DNA of 64,000 nt from Rhynchopus euleeides. Lineage: Eukaryota > Euglenozoa > Diplonemea > Diplonemida > Diplonemidae. The DNA is taken from the NCBI GenBank assembly GCA_963210315.1, contig OY723292.1:372001-436000 (forward strand), in the 5' to 3' direction. Below the pieces are notes generated by a model, which saw nothing but the letters and a program-made list of their open reading frames with translations, was not told the DNA's origin and ran no database searches. Made by a program: the position numbers and the translations under genes. Positions within the stretch are counted from its first letter, which is position 1. Each line of letters starts with the position of its first letter. This document shows, piece by piece, positions 19,250 through 30,976 of the stretch.

Positions 19250-19790
19250 TTCTGAAGGAGTGTAACCCTTACAGCAAGCGAACTACACAGTGGCAGACTC
19301 CAAGAAGGCGCTACTAAATGCAGAACAGAAAGTGGATATTAAATGCATAACGACGGAGTCGATGTCGGACGCGAAGAAGGCGCTTCTCAAAGCAAAGTGG
19401 ATAGTAAATGCATAACGACGGAGTCGATGTCGGACACGAAGAGTTTCGCAGGAGGTGGCAGCACCCTGCGGAACCTTCAAGTTACCTTGTTGTCGGTGCG
19501 GTGAACCGGGTGCTGAACACCCTACTCCATGTGCGCAGGATGCCCGACATCGGCGTGCACGCAAAGCGGATGCGCGAGCGGATCAACAGGGGATAACAGG
19601 GGCTCCTGCTGGGTACAGGCGGTCGATGGCTGGACTGATAGGTTTAATCGGTGCGCGCAGCAAGCGACTTGCTCCTTCGACGGTGTCGGGGCTGCCAACA
19701 ACACCGGCATTGCGAACACCGTGGTACCTGACACATAACCAACAAGTCCCTCCGCCCGGTAGAAGCGCGCAACGTGTCGTCGACGGCTGA
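19250..19790 (+). pseudogene. Decayed fragment of the hAT-like transposase
   Basis: Short blocks match the larger element at 20.6-21.4 kb: GACGCGAAGAAGGCGCTTCT (against GACGCCAAGAAGGCGCTTCT), AAGCGGATGCGCGAGCGGAT, GGTACAGGCGGTCGATGGCTGGACTGA and the AACAAGTCCCTCCGCCCGGT block. The element is broken by deletions, internal repeats (19344-19365 is repeated at 19404-19425) and stops. It is an old, shorter relative lying directly upstream of the longer copy. Confidence 0.7.
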
Positions 19791-20196
19791 GGCCGAGGAA
19801 AAGGTTTCTGGACGTATTTGGGTGAGTGGGCCACGGTGGGGGGCTTTTCACCTTAGGAAAATGGGGGTTCCGCTCCGGGTCAACTTGTGTCCGGAGCGAA
19901 GCCCCCATTTTCCTAAGGAGAAAAGCCGGGCGGAGTTGGGTGGAGTTTGGGCGGTCTTATTGGCCAAAAACCGCGCCAAATGAGCTAGAATATAGAATGT
20001 GTCTGTGAGAAACGAGAGTACTGGAAAGACAGAAGAAGCGTTGACGGCCGTGCACTGAACAGCCCATTCTCCCTGACCCCAGCCCCGGCCCCGCCCTCCG
20101 TCCCAACCCCTCTGCAAGCTCATGCCCCCAATCCCTCGCATAGCTCCCCCTCAGACACACAGACTCTCACCCCGCTCTCTGTACACATCCTGCATC

Positions 20197-22680
20197 ATGA
20201 GGAAATTTATCCTCATGATCGCGATGCTGCTTCTCGCCTTCGTGGGGTATGCTGACGCTGCCCCGAAGGACAAGAAGGCAGGGGCGAAGCGGCCTGCCGA
20301 TGAGCAGGCAGGGGGGAAGCGGAAGCGGGGGGGGGCTCGTTCGGTTTCTGCCCCGATCCCCCCGAAGAAGAAGTCGACCAGAAAACGCGAAGACAGCGAC
20401 GAAGACGACGACGACGACGACCACGACGACAAAGGCGACGACGACGACGAGAAGGAGGGGAAGAAGAACCCCAAGGCAGACCCCAAGAAGGGGAAGTCAC
20501 CCTCCCAGGTATGGATGGGATGTGGATGACCCTAACAAAACAATTGATTCTTACAGGTAAAGGCGGATGCCACGCGGAAGCGGCACCGCGCAACGGCGGA
20601 GGCCGCAGAGGAGGCGGCGGCGAAGCTGGAGGCGGGGACGCAGAAGGTGACTGCCCCCGAGAGGTACGCTCTGATGTCCCCAGAGCAAAAAGTGCACATT
20701 AAGTGCATCGCGACTGACTCCATGTCAGACGCCAAGAAGGCGCTTCTGAAATCGCCTTTGAAAGGACAGAAAGAAATTCTGTACTGCACAGCCTGCGAAA
20801 AGCCAGTCGCCTGGGGTCGAGCGTCTCAGGTGTCCCAGCACCTCACCCTCAGCAAGTCGCACAAGGCCCATGTGCAAGCCAAGTCGGCTGCTCACGCGCA
20901 CGATGAGGAAGGGCACACGAAGGAGGTGTCCAGCGCCTTCGTGCCGCCGCAGGCCTCTGCCGCTCTGGAGGACGGCCTCGGCGAGGCCTTCGCGGGAGGA
21001 GGAGCCGGCAGCACCCTGCGGCACCTGGTTGTGGGGACGGTGAACCGTGTGCTGAATATGGGTCTCCGTGTCCGCAGGATGGCCGACGTTGGCGTGTACG
21101 CCAAGCGGATGCGCGAGCGCATCAAGGGGGAGAAGAAGGGGACCTGGTGGGTACAGGCGGTGGATGGCTGGACTGACAGCTTCACCGGGCGCGCGCTGCA
21201 AGCGGTTTGCAGCTTCGACGGTGTGGGGACGATGGTCGGGTGCGAGGCACACGACACGGCTGGCTGGAGCGCGGACGAGGTGGGAAAGTTTCACCGTGCA
21301 ACAATCGCTTTCCTCGAATGTTTCCCCTCTTTTGTTGTTGTGGACGGTGCCGGGAACAACGCCGATATTCGGCACGCCGTGGCATGTTTAGGGCACATAA
21401 TAAGTCCCTCCGCCCGGTGGTTCAGAAACGCGCAACCTGCTGGCTGTTCGGGACACTGGTGACGCGTCTGTTTCGTGGCCGTGGCTGTGCTGGGAGAAGG
21501 CGCAAGTGGCGCCAGGCACAGCGGCAGGTGGCTGATGAGCGCGTCAACCGCGAGACCGACAACGAGGTATCGCGGAAGAAGCTGATAGCCTGCATCGACC
21601 GGAAACTCGTCGGCGTGCTTCGCGGTATGGTTGGTGCCCCGGCCGAGGCCGACGACAACTCGGTTCTGGATCTGGCGAGGCAGAGGCTGGAGAGCCTGCA
21701 GGGGTGCGAGCCCGAGGCCCCCGTCCGCACCCCCGACACGTCGACCTCCACACGGTGGGTCAGTTTTTTTGACTGTTGTCGGCACTTCTCCGACCGCTGG
21801 CAACAGTTTACAATTTTTGTGAACGAGGAGCGGAAGGCACCGAAGCGCCCAGCCTGCCTCGACGAACTCACTTCCCTGATCGAAAAGGGTGAGTGGGATG
21901 CCACTGCGGCCGACCTGGGGACGCTCACCGCCGACTTCGAGCCTTGGAGAGAGTTCTTCCTGGCGGTGAGCAACCCCCCCCCGTAGCGCGTGCCCCTGGG
22001 ATGTCGAAACGCTGTTCGACGCTGCGAAGCAGCGTGCGTCCGGCGCCGACAACGACGTCGCCACGACGTTCCAGAAGGCCTGGGACGAGTGGGCAGCGAC
22101 CGGAGCACTGAAGATCGTGCGGTCCTGCAAGATGTTCGACCCGGTCCTGCACGCGGTCGGCGACTTCGATGCGTCCGTGGACCCGCGCGTGGCATTCCCC
22201 TTCGCGACCGACGCAGTGCACGAGGAGATCACGTCCTACTTCCTGTTGGACGTGGCGGAGAAGCTGGAGTTGAGGGGCAACACGAACTTCACGACTGAGG
22301 AGTGGTGGCAGGACAAGAACGAGGTTTACCCAAACCTCTTCAGGTTTGCCCTTGCGATGACTCGGTGGTTCCCGAGCGTCACCTGTGTGGACTCCTGTTG
22401 GTCTGTTGCTGGAACAATCCAGAGCAGCCGCCGAAACGGAGAGGGTCCGCAAGCTCTTGCAGACCGCATTCTTCTTCGCTGCAATCTCGGCTTTCAGCTG
22501 AAGAACAAGCAGACAGCGGAGAAGGAGGAGCCGGCGCAGGACGTGGAGGATGACGAAGAGGAGGTCGGCGAGGAATCGATGGTGGCGACAGACCAACCCA
22601 GCAACCAGACACAAGAGGCCGACCTGCCTGATGATTTCGAGCTTCCTATTGTGTGTCCTGTCGGGATTTTCCAGTGTTGA
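20197..22680 (+). pseudogene. hAT-like transposase gene, frame-broken
   Basis: Exon 1 (20197-20508) starts ATG and encodes a signal-peptide-like N-terminus (MRKFILMIAMLLLAF) followed by very basic and very acidic runs. A 48-bp intron (20509-20556, GTATGG...TTACAG) joins in frame to exon 2. Exon 2 has a BED-like zinc finger (YCTACEKP...HLTLSKSHKAH) and WWVQAVDGWTD, the catalytic DxWT region of hAT-type RNase-H-fold transposases. The frame then shifts near 21384, and again in a C8 run at 21974-21981. The last frame carries the hAT dimerisation segment (EEWWQDKNEVYPNL...RWFPSVTCVDSCWS) and stops at 22678. Two shifts make it non-functional unless they are sequencing errors; the homopolymer makes the second one suspect. 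It is the only large plus-strand gene, as expected for an insertion. Confidence 0.8.
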
Positions 22681-23388
22681 TTTTTCAACACTGGAAAACC
22701 CCAACAGGATACACAATTGGTAGCTCGAAATCATCAGGCAGGCCTCTTGTGTCTGGTTGTTGGGTCGGTCGCCATCGTCGGTTCCTCCCCGCCGACCTCC
22801 TCTTCGTCATCTTCCTCGTCCTGCCGGCTCCTCCTTCTCCGCTGTCTGCTTGTTTTTCAGCTGAAAGCCGAGATTGCAGCGAAGAAGAATGCGGTCTGCA
22901 AGAGCTTGCGGCCCATGTTCGTTTCGGCGGCTGCTCTGGATTGTTTGCAACAGACCAACAGGAGTCCACACAGGTGACGCACGGGTACCACCGAAGCATC
23001 GTGAGTGCAAAACTGAAGAGGTTTGGGTACACTTCATATTCTGCCACCACTCCTCAGTCAAGAAATTTGTGTTGCCGCAACTCCAGCTTCTTCCCTACGC
23101 CCAACAGGAAGTAGCACGTGATCTCCTCTTGGATTGCTCTGCGTCGGTCGCGAAGGGGAATGCCACGCGGGGGTCCACGTTCGGATTGAACTCGCCGACC
23201 GCGTGCAGGACCGGGTCGAACATCTTGCAGGAGCGAACGATCTTCAGTGCACCAGTCACCGCCCACTCGTCCCAGGCCTTCTGGAACCTCGCGGACACGT
23301 CGTTCTCGGCACCGACCGCACGCTGCTTTGCAGCGTCGTACAGCGTCTCGACGTCCCAGGGGCACGCGCTACGGGGGGGGGGGGGGGG
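22681..23388 (-). pseudogene. Inverted partial copy of the transposase 3' part
   Basis: This ~708-bp block is the reverse complement of 21974-22680, with scattered substitutions and small indels. The two copies meet tail to tail at 22680, where ATTTTCCAGTGTTG is followed by CAACACTGGAAAA. Homology ends exactly at the poly-C tract (C8 in the forward copy, a 17-18-base G run here on the plus strand), so the breakpoint lies in the homopolymer. It encodes the same C-terminal segment (EVYPNLFSFALTMLRW, SCWSVAN) in broken frames. Confidence 0.85.
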
Positions 23389-25284
23389 GTGCCCTACTTC
23401 CGTAGGGTAGTGTCCCCCTCCCCAAGCTCTAATACACGCGAGATTCTATACTCTGACACAAGCCAAGCCAGGCAGACCAAGCAGCCATGAACTGGAACAA
23501 CCTGGTCCCCCCGCCCCCCTTGTACAACACATCTGGTGTAGTGACTACAAAAAGGACTAACATTGCAAGAAGGTGCTGGGAGACGTACTTTTCTATTCAC
23601 TCTCGACGATCAACCCTCCCCCCCCCCCCCGGGCCCCCCCCCCGCCCCTGCTACCGTAGGGTCGTGTCCCCTCCCCAGTCTCTAATACACGCGTGTTACA
23701 GAAGCCAAGCCAGGCAGACCGAGCAGCCATGAAGACAGGACGCCCAGCCCCCCCCCCCCCCCCCCCTCACCCACACTGCGCGCACCCACACGGCCATATC
23801 TGGGTGGTTTTTCGGGGGTTTCAGACAATTTTCGCCATTTTATCCCCCAAACCCCCTGCTTCCTGTCCCCCACCCCCGTCAAGGTCATATGCCCCATCCC
23901 ATCGCTTGTAGTCTTGATTGCTGCAGGGCTCCACACTTTTTTGCTGTGCATGTTTGCGCTTCTCGCCTCCACACACCACCCTGGGGGGAGGGACAGAGGG
24001 CGGAGGGGGCTACACACTTACACAACCGATTCGGTCAAACAATGCCACGTCATCCCCATTGGGGTCCTGGACCGCGGCGTCTCTCCCAGCGAATTGGTGT
24101 CGTCATCAGGCAGGCTAAGTAGTTGTCTACACAGGACATTGGTTTTAAGGGGGGTCTGAGTTCTGCGGAACTGGCTTCAAGGGACGCCCCCTCGTAATGA
24201 CTGGGTGGATGGAGCCAAGTAATACCAGGTGGTCGGACACCGGAACTCTCGGCATTTATTAGTCGCGGGAACTGTGTCCGTGTGGTCGGGTGTGACCCCT
24301 TCCGATTCCACTGATTCCACTCTTGAACATGTAGTGTTGAAAGATACTTGGTGTTCTGATGTTTTACAGGGTACTTGACAAAGGAAAGAGGGTGGTCAGT
24401 CTTGTGATCCACCCTGAATCCTTCCTGTGAGCAGCAGATCCACAACACCTCGACTTCTTTCAGCGGCTGTATTGATATTGCCTGACACAGCAAACATGAT
24501 TCAATTGGAGGAACAAGCCTCGTACACCAGCGGCCCAAAAGGTGGATTTCATGTATGGTTTTAGGATTTCCCTTACTACTGATGGTGTAGAGACTACAAA
24601 GCCTGACCTGATGACGCCGCCATGAACCTGGGAGACACGCCGCGTGAGAAGGGACCTCGGTGCGGGGTGGCGTGAAGATCCTGCCTGAGTGCCCTCGTCG
24701 GGACCCGCGGTAAACCGTGGCGTTCCCCCCGAGGCAAGTCCAGGACGAAGGTTGCAGATAACCGCTGCACCTCTTCGTCCGAAAGGAGCTCACAGGATAG
24801 GGGAACTGCCCACACCCCACTCACGACAGTGTATCCGAAAGGTGCACTGCGCGTGTGGTGGCGGTGTCGGGTCCAGACCCACCTCGTTCCCCCATGCCCG
24901 TCAGTTGTTGCCCCTGCAGGGGTGGCTGCTGTCTGGCATGGGGGGCGCCCTCCCTGCCTTGCAAGGAAAAATGTAGAACGGCATGCTGCCCGTTTCTTCA
25001 TTTTTTCACCTTGCCTGGCAGGGGGGGGCCCACCCTCACGGGGGGAAAAAGAGGAACGGCATGCTGCCCGTTCACTCTTTTTTCCTCCCGTCGTGGGTGG
25101 GCCCACTTCCGGCCATAAAATTGGCCGGAAATTTTTTTCAGCAAAAAATCCATTTTTTGCTGAGCATAGAAAAAATATTTTGGAATATTTTTTGGCAAAA
25201 ATATTTTTGAAAATATTTTTTGAAAGTTGCAAACATAAAAAAATATTCTGGAATATTCTGGCCCAAAACATATGTTTGGGGCAC
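23389..25284. other. Gene-free region with a ~260-bp-spaced direct repeat
   Basis: 23395-23488 and 23650-23730 are direct copies (CGTAGGGT(A/C)GTGTCCCC, CTCTAATACACGCG, AAGCCAAGCCAGGCAGACC). 23505-23620 is one copy of a three-copy dispersed repeat (see 58313-58425). A minus-strand frame of ~250 codons at 24050-24820 shows no domain and no ATG at its beginning. 25125-25275 is AT-rich and related to 18466-18700. Confidence 0.5.
23505..23620 (+). repeat. Dispersed repeat, copy 1 of 3
   Basis: Shares TAGTGACTACAAAAAGGACT, AACATTGCAAGAAG and TTCACTCTCGACGATCAACC with the reverse complement of 58313-58425, and more distantly with 47477-47555 inside a Cwc27 intron. Confidence 0.8.
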
Positions 25285-25286
25285 TA

Positions 25287-26172
25287 TGCCTAGGGGCATA
25301 GCTTCCGATAAGCGGGGGTCGGGGGTCGCAGGGGTCGGGGGTCGGGAGGGGGGGTCGGAGGGGGTCGCCTTACTATTTCCTAAGGAATGTGGCCTGGATG
25401 GGGACCACCAATAAGGGGTGTGAATAGGCACCCCATGTCAAAAATGACCCCACTGCGATCCGCACAAACTCCAAATATTCAAAAGAACGGGTTTTTGAAA
25501 AACCCGAGGAGGGGGTCGGGAGGGTCCCGCTGGGTGGGTGGTGGGGGTGGCCTGTGTGCCTCCCGGTCACGTCCTCCCATGACAGTACCTGGACCAGACC
25601 CATGTTTCGTCGTTGAAGCTTGGTCCCAAGACCCACGAAATGACCCCACTACGATCCGCACAAACAAATAGTCCAAAGAACGGGGTTTTGAAAACCCCGT
25701 GTGGGGGGTCGGGAGGGGGGACTACCCCTAGTTTCCGACCCCCATCTACGACCCCCGAGAAAAAACGCGAAAATTCCGACCCGAGTTTGACCACAGTTTC
25801 AGACCCCCCCATCTTCCGGATCCTGACCCCCGCAAGAATGGGGGGTCGGGATATAGCCCCGACCCCCTCCGACCCCCGAAAAATGGGGGGTCGGGGGGTC
25901 GGGGGTCGGATTCCGACCCCCGAGGTTCCGACCCCCCTTTTCTCAAGGAACCACATCCGCATTTCAGAGGTGTTCTGTGGCACCTACACCAACAAAGTGA
26001 CCCCACTACGATCCGCACGGAGCCCAAACAACGCAGGAGAGGGGGGAACCGCGTTTCCTCGGGAAACCCCTGAGATTTTTTGGGAGGGGGGGGTAGTTTT
26101 GCTAAGGGGGGGTCGGGGGTCGGGGGTCGGAGGGGTCTGGGGGTCGGATTCTTATCGGAAGCTATGCCTAGG
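25287..26172. mobile_element. ~890-bp element with short inverted ends and GGGGGTC repeats
   Basis: The left end reads TGCCTAGGGGCATAGCTTCC then GATAAG; the right end reads CTTATCGGAAGCTATGCCTA. Inside, GACCCC(G)/GGGGTC runs dominate and the motif GACCCCACT(A/G)CGATCCGCAC recurs at ~25445, ~25643 and ~25997. Each of the first two motifs is followed by a small hairpin (GGGTTTTTGAAAAACCC; GGGGTTTTGAAAACCCC). No coding frame is convincing. It looks like a non-autonomous element or a structured minisatellite. Confidence 0.65.
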
Positions 26173-27340
26173 GGGGGGGGGGGGGGTAGGGGGGGTCAAA
26201 TGGGGGTGACAAACACGATTTTTCAAAAAACCGGCGCAGAGGCCCCAAAGCCCCCGTAAACCCTCCAAACCCCCCCAGATCGGTCCGGAAACCCATCGAA
26301 CCCCACTTTTCCACCATTCCGGGCACCTCAGGTGCCCGAATTGGGGTACCTAAATTTTGTGCCACCGTTTGGTACCGGACAGTGCCACTGTGTGGGAGGT
26401 TGGAAAAGAAAATGCCCCAACACACCACATCTGAGGGTTGCAATGCATGTTGCTTGCCAACCACGTCATCCGGTGGGTGTCAGGCGCTATGTAGGTGGCA
26501 TGAGCCAGGTCTTCGATGTGTTCTGGCTTGTATATGTACCTCCCTGCCTGCGGCACAGGCACTGCCTTTGTCCCCCACACCAGCCACAGAGAGCGTATTG
26601 TACTCGGTCCACGGTTGCTGATTCATTGTGATGCGTTGTATCCTCGAGTGAACGTCACACACTAGTGGCACCACCACCCGCCATCCGAGAGCTGTATTGA
26701 CTTTGCGCCCTTCCGTTGCATTCACCTCGCCACGCATATTGCACTGTTCAGTACCAGTGCTCTTGGGCCAGGCAAAGTAGACCGCAGCAACTACCAATTC
26801 TGGCACAATGGGTACCACGACAGCGCACTTCGTGTGTTCCCAGAATGTACAGCTCGTGTTGCAACAGTCGTTGTCAACACATCCCGGTTGTGGAGCACTG
26901 CTGCACAGGAATCACACGACCATCTGGACTTGTTCCGTACCTACAGGCAGCCTCCCGGTGCATGGTGGCAGGGAGGTACATATACAAGCCAGAACTCATC
27001 GAAGACCTGGCTAATGCCACCTACATAGCGCCTGACACCCACCGGATGACGTGGTTGGCAAGCAACATGCATTGCAACCCTCAGATGTGGTGTGTTGGGG
27101 CATTTTCTTTTCCAACCTCCCACACAGTGGCACTGTACGGTACCAAACGGTGGCACAAAATTTAGGTACCCCAATTCGGGCACCTGAGGTGCCCGGAATG
27201 GTGGAAAAGTGGGGTTCGATGGGTTTCCGGACCGATCTGGGGGGGTTTGGAGGGTTTACGGGGGCTTTGGGGCCTCTGCGCCGGTTTTTTGAAAAATCGT
27301 GTTTGTCCACGTAAAAAGGTGGCATTTGACCCCCCCTAGG
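26167..27340. mobile_element. ~1.17-kb fold-back element with ~380-bp arms
   Basis: Arms at ~26167-26550 and ~26970-27340 are near-identical inverted copies (shared CCGGTTTTTTGAAAAATCGT, GGGCACCTGAGGTGCCCG, GGTACCAAACGGTGGCACAA) around a ~420-bp centre. The outer ends carry CCTAGGGGGG. On the right arm the plus strand, and on the left arm the minus strand, encode the same peptide (IAPDTHRMTWLASNMHC, GAFSFPTSHTVAL). The plus frame stays open from the centre for ~149 codons, so it may be the remnant of a coding gene duplicated by inversion; I recognise no family. Confidence 0.75.
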
Positions 27341-29481
27341 GGGGGGGGGGGTTGCTGTTTGGCAGAAATGCACGCTGTGGCCACAGCTGTAGCAGAGGCA
27401 ATGAAGAACGCATTGCTCCTGAGGCCTGGGTTTCTCCCCCCGGAGCCGCGGGAGGCGGGGGGGCACACCGAGGGCCCCTGGGGACACAGCTAACAAGACA
27501 ACCAAAGGAAGTGCGTCCGGAGAGACCACTTGTCAGTTTGAAGAGGTAGGCCAGCTTGTGTGGATTTGAACCCAGTGTTTCGGGTAGCGTACCCCCAGGG
27601 TATGAGGGGGGAGGGGGGCTGGCCCCATGCAGTTAAGAAAGCACCGCTGTCTGTATCCCAAACAACCCAGCTGTGGTAAGAAGGCATGAGAGGCATGACA
27701 ATATGGGAGATCCGGGGAGAGGGTTGCGTGCACCCGCTCCCCCTCCCCCCCATCTCGACATCCCACGGCGCACCCACCCATCATCCTTCCCCAGACCCTT
27801 CGAGATTTTTGCGAGGTGCAGACACCACGTCGCCACCACGCGCACACCCCAAAATACTCCTGGCACACTTCTGGAATCTTTCGCTTGCTTGCATTGCACG
27901 CATCCACGAAGAGGGGGGAGGGGGGGGGGGGGGGGCTTTTGGCAGGATGCCACACAGAAACCTGCCACACACAGACACACACCCCGCTCCTCGCCCCCGC
28001 GACCCATTCTTCTTTTGAACGATTTGAATTTTTTTCTTTCGGTTCATCATCAGAGGTGGTAAGAGAGAGAGACGAGGGTATAGCGAGCTAGAGAGAGACG
28101 TAGAAAGACAGAGAACTTGTATTGTAGCGGCGGCTGTTATCCCGAGGGTTCTCCCTAGACCTACACAACGAGGGGGGGGAAGGGGTCAGCTGGGCAGGCA
28201 AGAGCGGGGTTGCCCAGCCCCCCCTCCCTCTCCCCCATTCGCATGTAGTTCCGCCCCACCACCCCCTCCCCCTCCCCACCACCCTTTCGCACGCAGTGTA
28301 TGCGTGATTGCCGTGTGACACAAATAAAGGCTGTCCTTGGGATTCCCAGGTGGGAGCAGGGGGGAGGGGAGGGGTCCCCACTAGAATTCGGCAGTTCAAA
28401 CTGTTTTTGTTTTCGGCAAAAAAAACAAAAGGTTTGGCGTCTTCACCCGAGTTTGTCGCACAAACAACGCCTTGTATTTTTTTCGTTTTCAAAAAAAAAA
28501 CAGGAGAGGGAAATGCATCCGTTCCGCTCAATCCTCTCCGGCAGTTGTTGCATTGCACGCTTCCAGCGCACGCAGACTGTGTCAGTGTGTGGCGAACTTT
28601 GCCTGAAGTACAGAAAATGGGAGTGTCAAGTGGTCAATTTGAAAGGGTCTCGGAAACTGGATCATTCGTGCCGTGGCTCTGTCTTTCGCGGTGGTGCATT
28701 TCCCCTAACTGCTACGACACCACACCCTGGCTGGTCAGGGCTTGTCATGTGTGCCAGTTGCAAAAGAGGGGGGCGGGCATCTTCACAGCGTTGCAAGCGG
28801 CCATTTTTATTTTGTGCCACCTCCTAGCGACCTGCACGTTGGGGCGTGGAGTGGAGGTGAACATTGCACTCCCACTGCAACCTTTTTCGATCTGAACGGT
28901 TCCCGTGAGCGCGGTGCGTTTGTCACACAAACAACACACGCCAGAAAAAGAAACGCATCACTTTCGGCACGCGGGTCAAGACCTCCTGGGCAACGTTTCT
29001 CTGCTGCCCTCCATCCAAGAGGGACAAATGTGATGAGGCAACTCGTTAGCCGGGCGGTGGCAGAGCGAAGCCCCAGGTTCCCTTGACCTGGTAATGCCCC
29101 GAGGCTGTCTCGGGAGTCACCGGGGTCGCATCGGGACGGCGAAACCACAACGGTGTGTGGGAGGGGAGCGGGAGGGGGTGCTGGGGACTTTGCATCCTTC
29201 TGCCCAGCCCCACCCCCCGCCTTAGTGTGGGAAAGCTCTGCACTGCCTCTGAGCGTAGCAGAGTTGTCGTGTCGGCGTGGAGTCGTTTTGTTTGAGGCGT
29301 TCGTCCTGAAAGCTTCAGTCGTACGATTTCTTTCGTTGCTTTTTCACGACTTCGCAGTGCTTTGGGCGGCACAAACACAAAAAAAAATCAAACCTTCAGC
29401 AGCAGGGATGTCTTTAAATCATGGGGTTTTCGGCAGATTTTCAGATTCTCAATCGTAAAAACCCCCTGTTTTTCCCCCCCT
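27341..29481. other. Gene-free region, repeats and homopolymers
   Basis: Holds G and C runs of up to 20 bases (27340-27352, 27917-27937), the inverted copy (28790-28935) of the 8120-8270 repeat, and short frames with no domain. A plus-strand frame around 28570-28830 is Cys-rich (VCGELCLKYRKWECQV) but lacks any further support. Confidence 0.45.
28790..28935 (-). repeat. Inverted copy of the 8120-8270 repeat
   Basis: The reverse complement matches the 8.1-kb copy through the possible ATGGCC start codon, after which the two diverge. Here the frame after the ATG ends within 20 codons. Confidence 0.75.
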
Positions 29482-29680
29482 AAAATGGGGGTGGCACAGC
29501 GTCGTTCTACCACACGAGAGGGTCGTTTTTGGCATCAACGGATCAAACTCTCTTCACGGTGACCCTACTCAAATTTTTTTGAGTTATTGGGGGCCATTTA
29601 CTGTGCGTCAAAGTGTCGACGATTGGCCACCTTTTTAGTGCCGTGGCTGGTGGGTGGCCATGGGCACACGCTACAAGGGG

Positions 29681-29733
29681 GGGGGGTCTGGGGGGCAGAG
29701 CCCCCCAGCCGCCGGAGGCCACGGTAGTAAACA
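29681..29733 (+). repeat. GC-rich 55-bp element, copy 6 of 9
   Basis: Core intact with hairpin GGGGGGCAGAGCCCCCC, as in copy 2, its duplicate; the 3' end reads TAGTAAACATCTGTCC. Confidence 0.9.
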
Positions 29734-29847
29734 TCTGTCCATTGTGGGCGTCGCTTCTGTGCGAACATCTGTCCATTGTGGGCGTCGCTTCTGGCTGCGT
29801 CCTCCTGAGGCCTGAGGCTACTGGAGTGGTTGGACTCCCTGTCCTGA

Positions 29848-29900
29848 TGGGTCTGGGGGGCGGAGCCCCCCAGCCGCCGGAGGCCACGGTAGTGAGCATA
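29848..29900 (+). repeat. GC-rich 55-bp element, copy 7 of 9
   Basis: Core intact with hairpin GGGGGGCGGAGCCCCCC; shortened G run at the 5' end and TAGTGAGCATATGTTG at the 3' end. Confidence 0.9.
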
Positions 29901-30946
29901 TGTTGCTGCAAAACCATACTCTCTTCGACGTCGACCGTCGAACCGGTGTAGCCGGGTTGACGCTTTGTCGGGGCTTACCAATCGTCGACCCAGTAAAACT
30001 GGTCGACGCGTTTGGTGGAAACCCGGGTTTGCGGGTTTGCGTGAGTACCCCAAAGCAAGGTGGCACCAGAATGTGCCTTCGACTTTTGCCGAGACTCTCA
30101 TTTGTGAGGCCTTTCCTGTCGTGGGTGGGGTTTTGCTGTTTCAACTGTTGTGAGTTGTGTGGGGCTGGTGGGTGATGGGGAAAAGACTGGAAAGTCCTGT
30201 CGTGCTGTGGCTGCTTGGTGGGGCTAGCGCAGCAGGTCTCTCATTTTCTTCTTTATTCACACCAAGGTAGTTCCCATCCTCACAGTTTTTCTTTCTCTGC
30301 AGATTTCCCGAGACTGGGACCCCCCAAAAAAGGGGGGGAAAACCCCCAAGAAAAAACAGGGGGTTTTTTTGGGGGGTTTTTTTCCTGGGGCCGAAATCCT
30401 CAATCTCAATCATGATTTAAATATATCCCTGTTCAGCAGGCAACAAAAAAAAAACGCGCGAGGTTTGTTCGTCCCCGGTTTGGCGCACAAACACCGGCAA
30501 ACAATGCTCTATCTTTTTGTGACACCGCCAAAGGAGCCCTGTTGCTGCAAAAAGCAGGAGAAAATGGCTTTCTCTTGCAGCAGGCTGTTCCCCCACCCAC
30601 CCCCCCCCCCCACCCTCCACCCACCTTGCCGCAGCTCTGACCCCTGCACTGGGGGTAGGGGGGTAGGGGGGGTGTCCGATAAAGAGCGTTTGCACAGCCA
30701 CACGTTTTGTTGAGTCTGTGTGGGTGGCACTGCAGTCACAGCCCTCTCTGCCTCCCCCCCCCCCTCTCCTGGTGTGAATGGATCAGGTGGGGCGTGAGGA
30801 GGGGGAGGGGCAGGAAAGGCAGCAGACCGGCGGGTTTCTGTGTTTCAATTTTTCATTCAATTTCTGGGCAAAAAAAATATATAAAAAGGGGGGGACGGGT
30901 TTGTTGGAGACGGAGACACATACACACGCCGCCTTGCGCCTTGGGG

Positions 30947-30976
30947 ACACCACTCCCAGGTCTGATGAAGTGGTGT
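30947..30976 (+). other. Conserved hairpin with GGTCTGATGA loop, copy 1
   Basis: ACACCACT pairs with AGTGGTGT around a 14-nt loop ending GGTCTGATGA. The same stem and loop occur at 34284-34313, and both loci continue to a shared GTTGGCTACGC about 60-65 nt downstream. The surrounding sequence is otherwise diverged. It might be part of an RNA gene or a repeat; I cannot tell. Confidence 0.5.

Larger units (their letters stand above)
29482..29900 (+). repeat. Second copy of the 3713-4120 segment
   Basis: Direct repeat of 3713-4120, including two GC-rich 55-bp elements. It carries an extra short duplication (TCTGTCCATTGTGGGCGTCG repeated near 29735 and 29769). Confidence 0.85.

Noticed and set aside
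24050-24820. ~256-codon minus-strand frame
   Set aside because: No ATG at its start, no domain, no conserved copy, and unusual composition compared with the real genes. Kept only as part of the gene-free region.
27540-27625. tRNA-like stretch on the minus strand (GGCCAGC...GGGTTCAAATCC...GCTGGCC)
   Set aside because: The acceptor ends pair, but the T-arm stem beside the TTCAAAT loop has only two proper pairs and there is no credible D-arm or anticodon arm.
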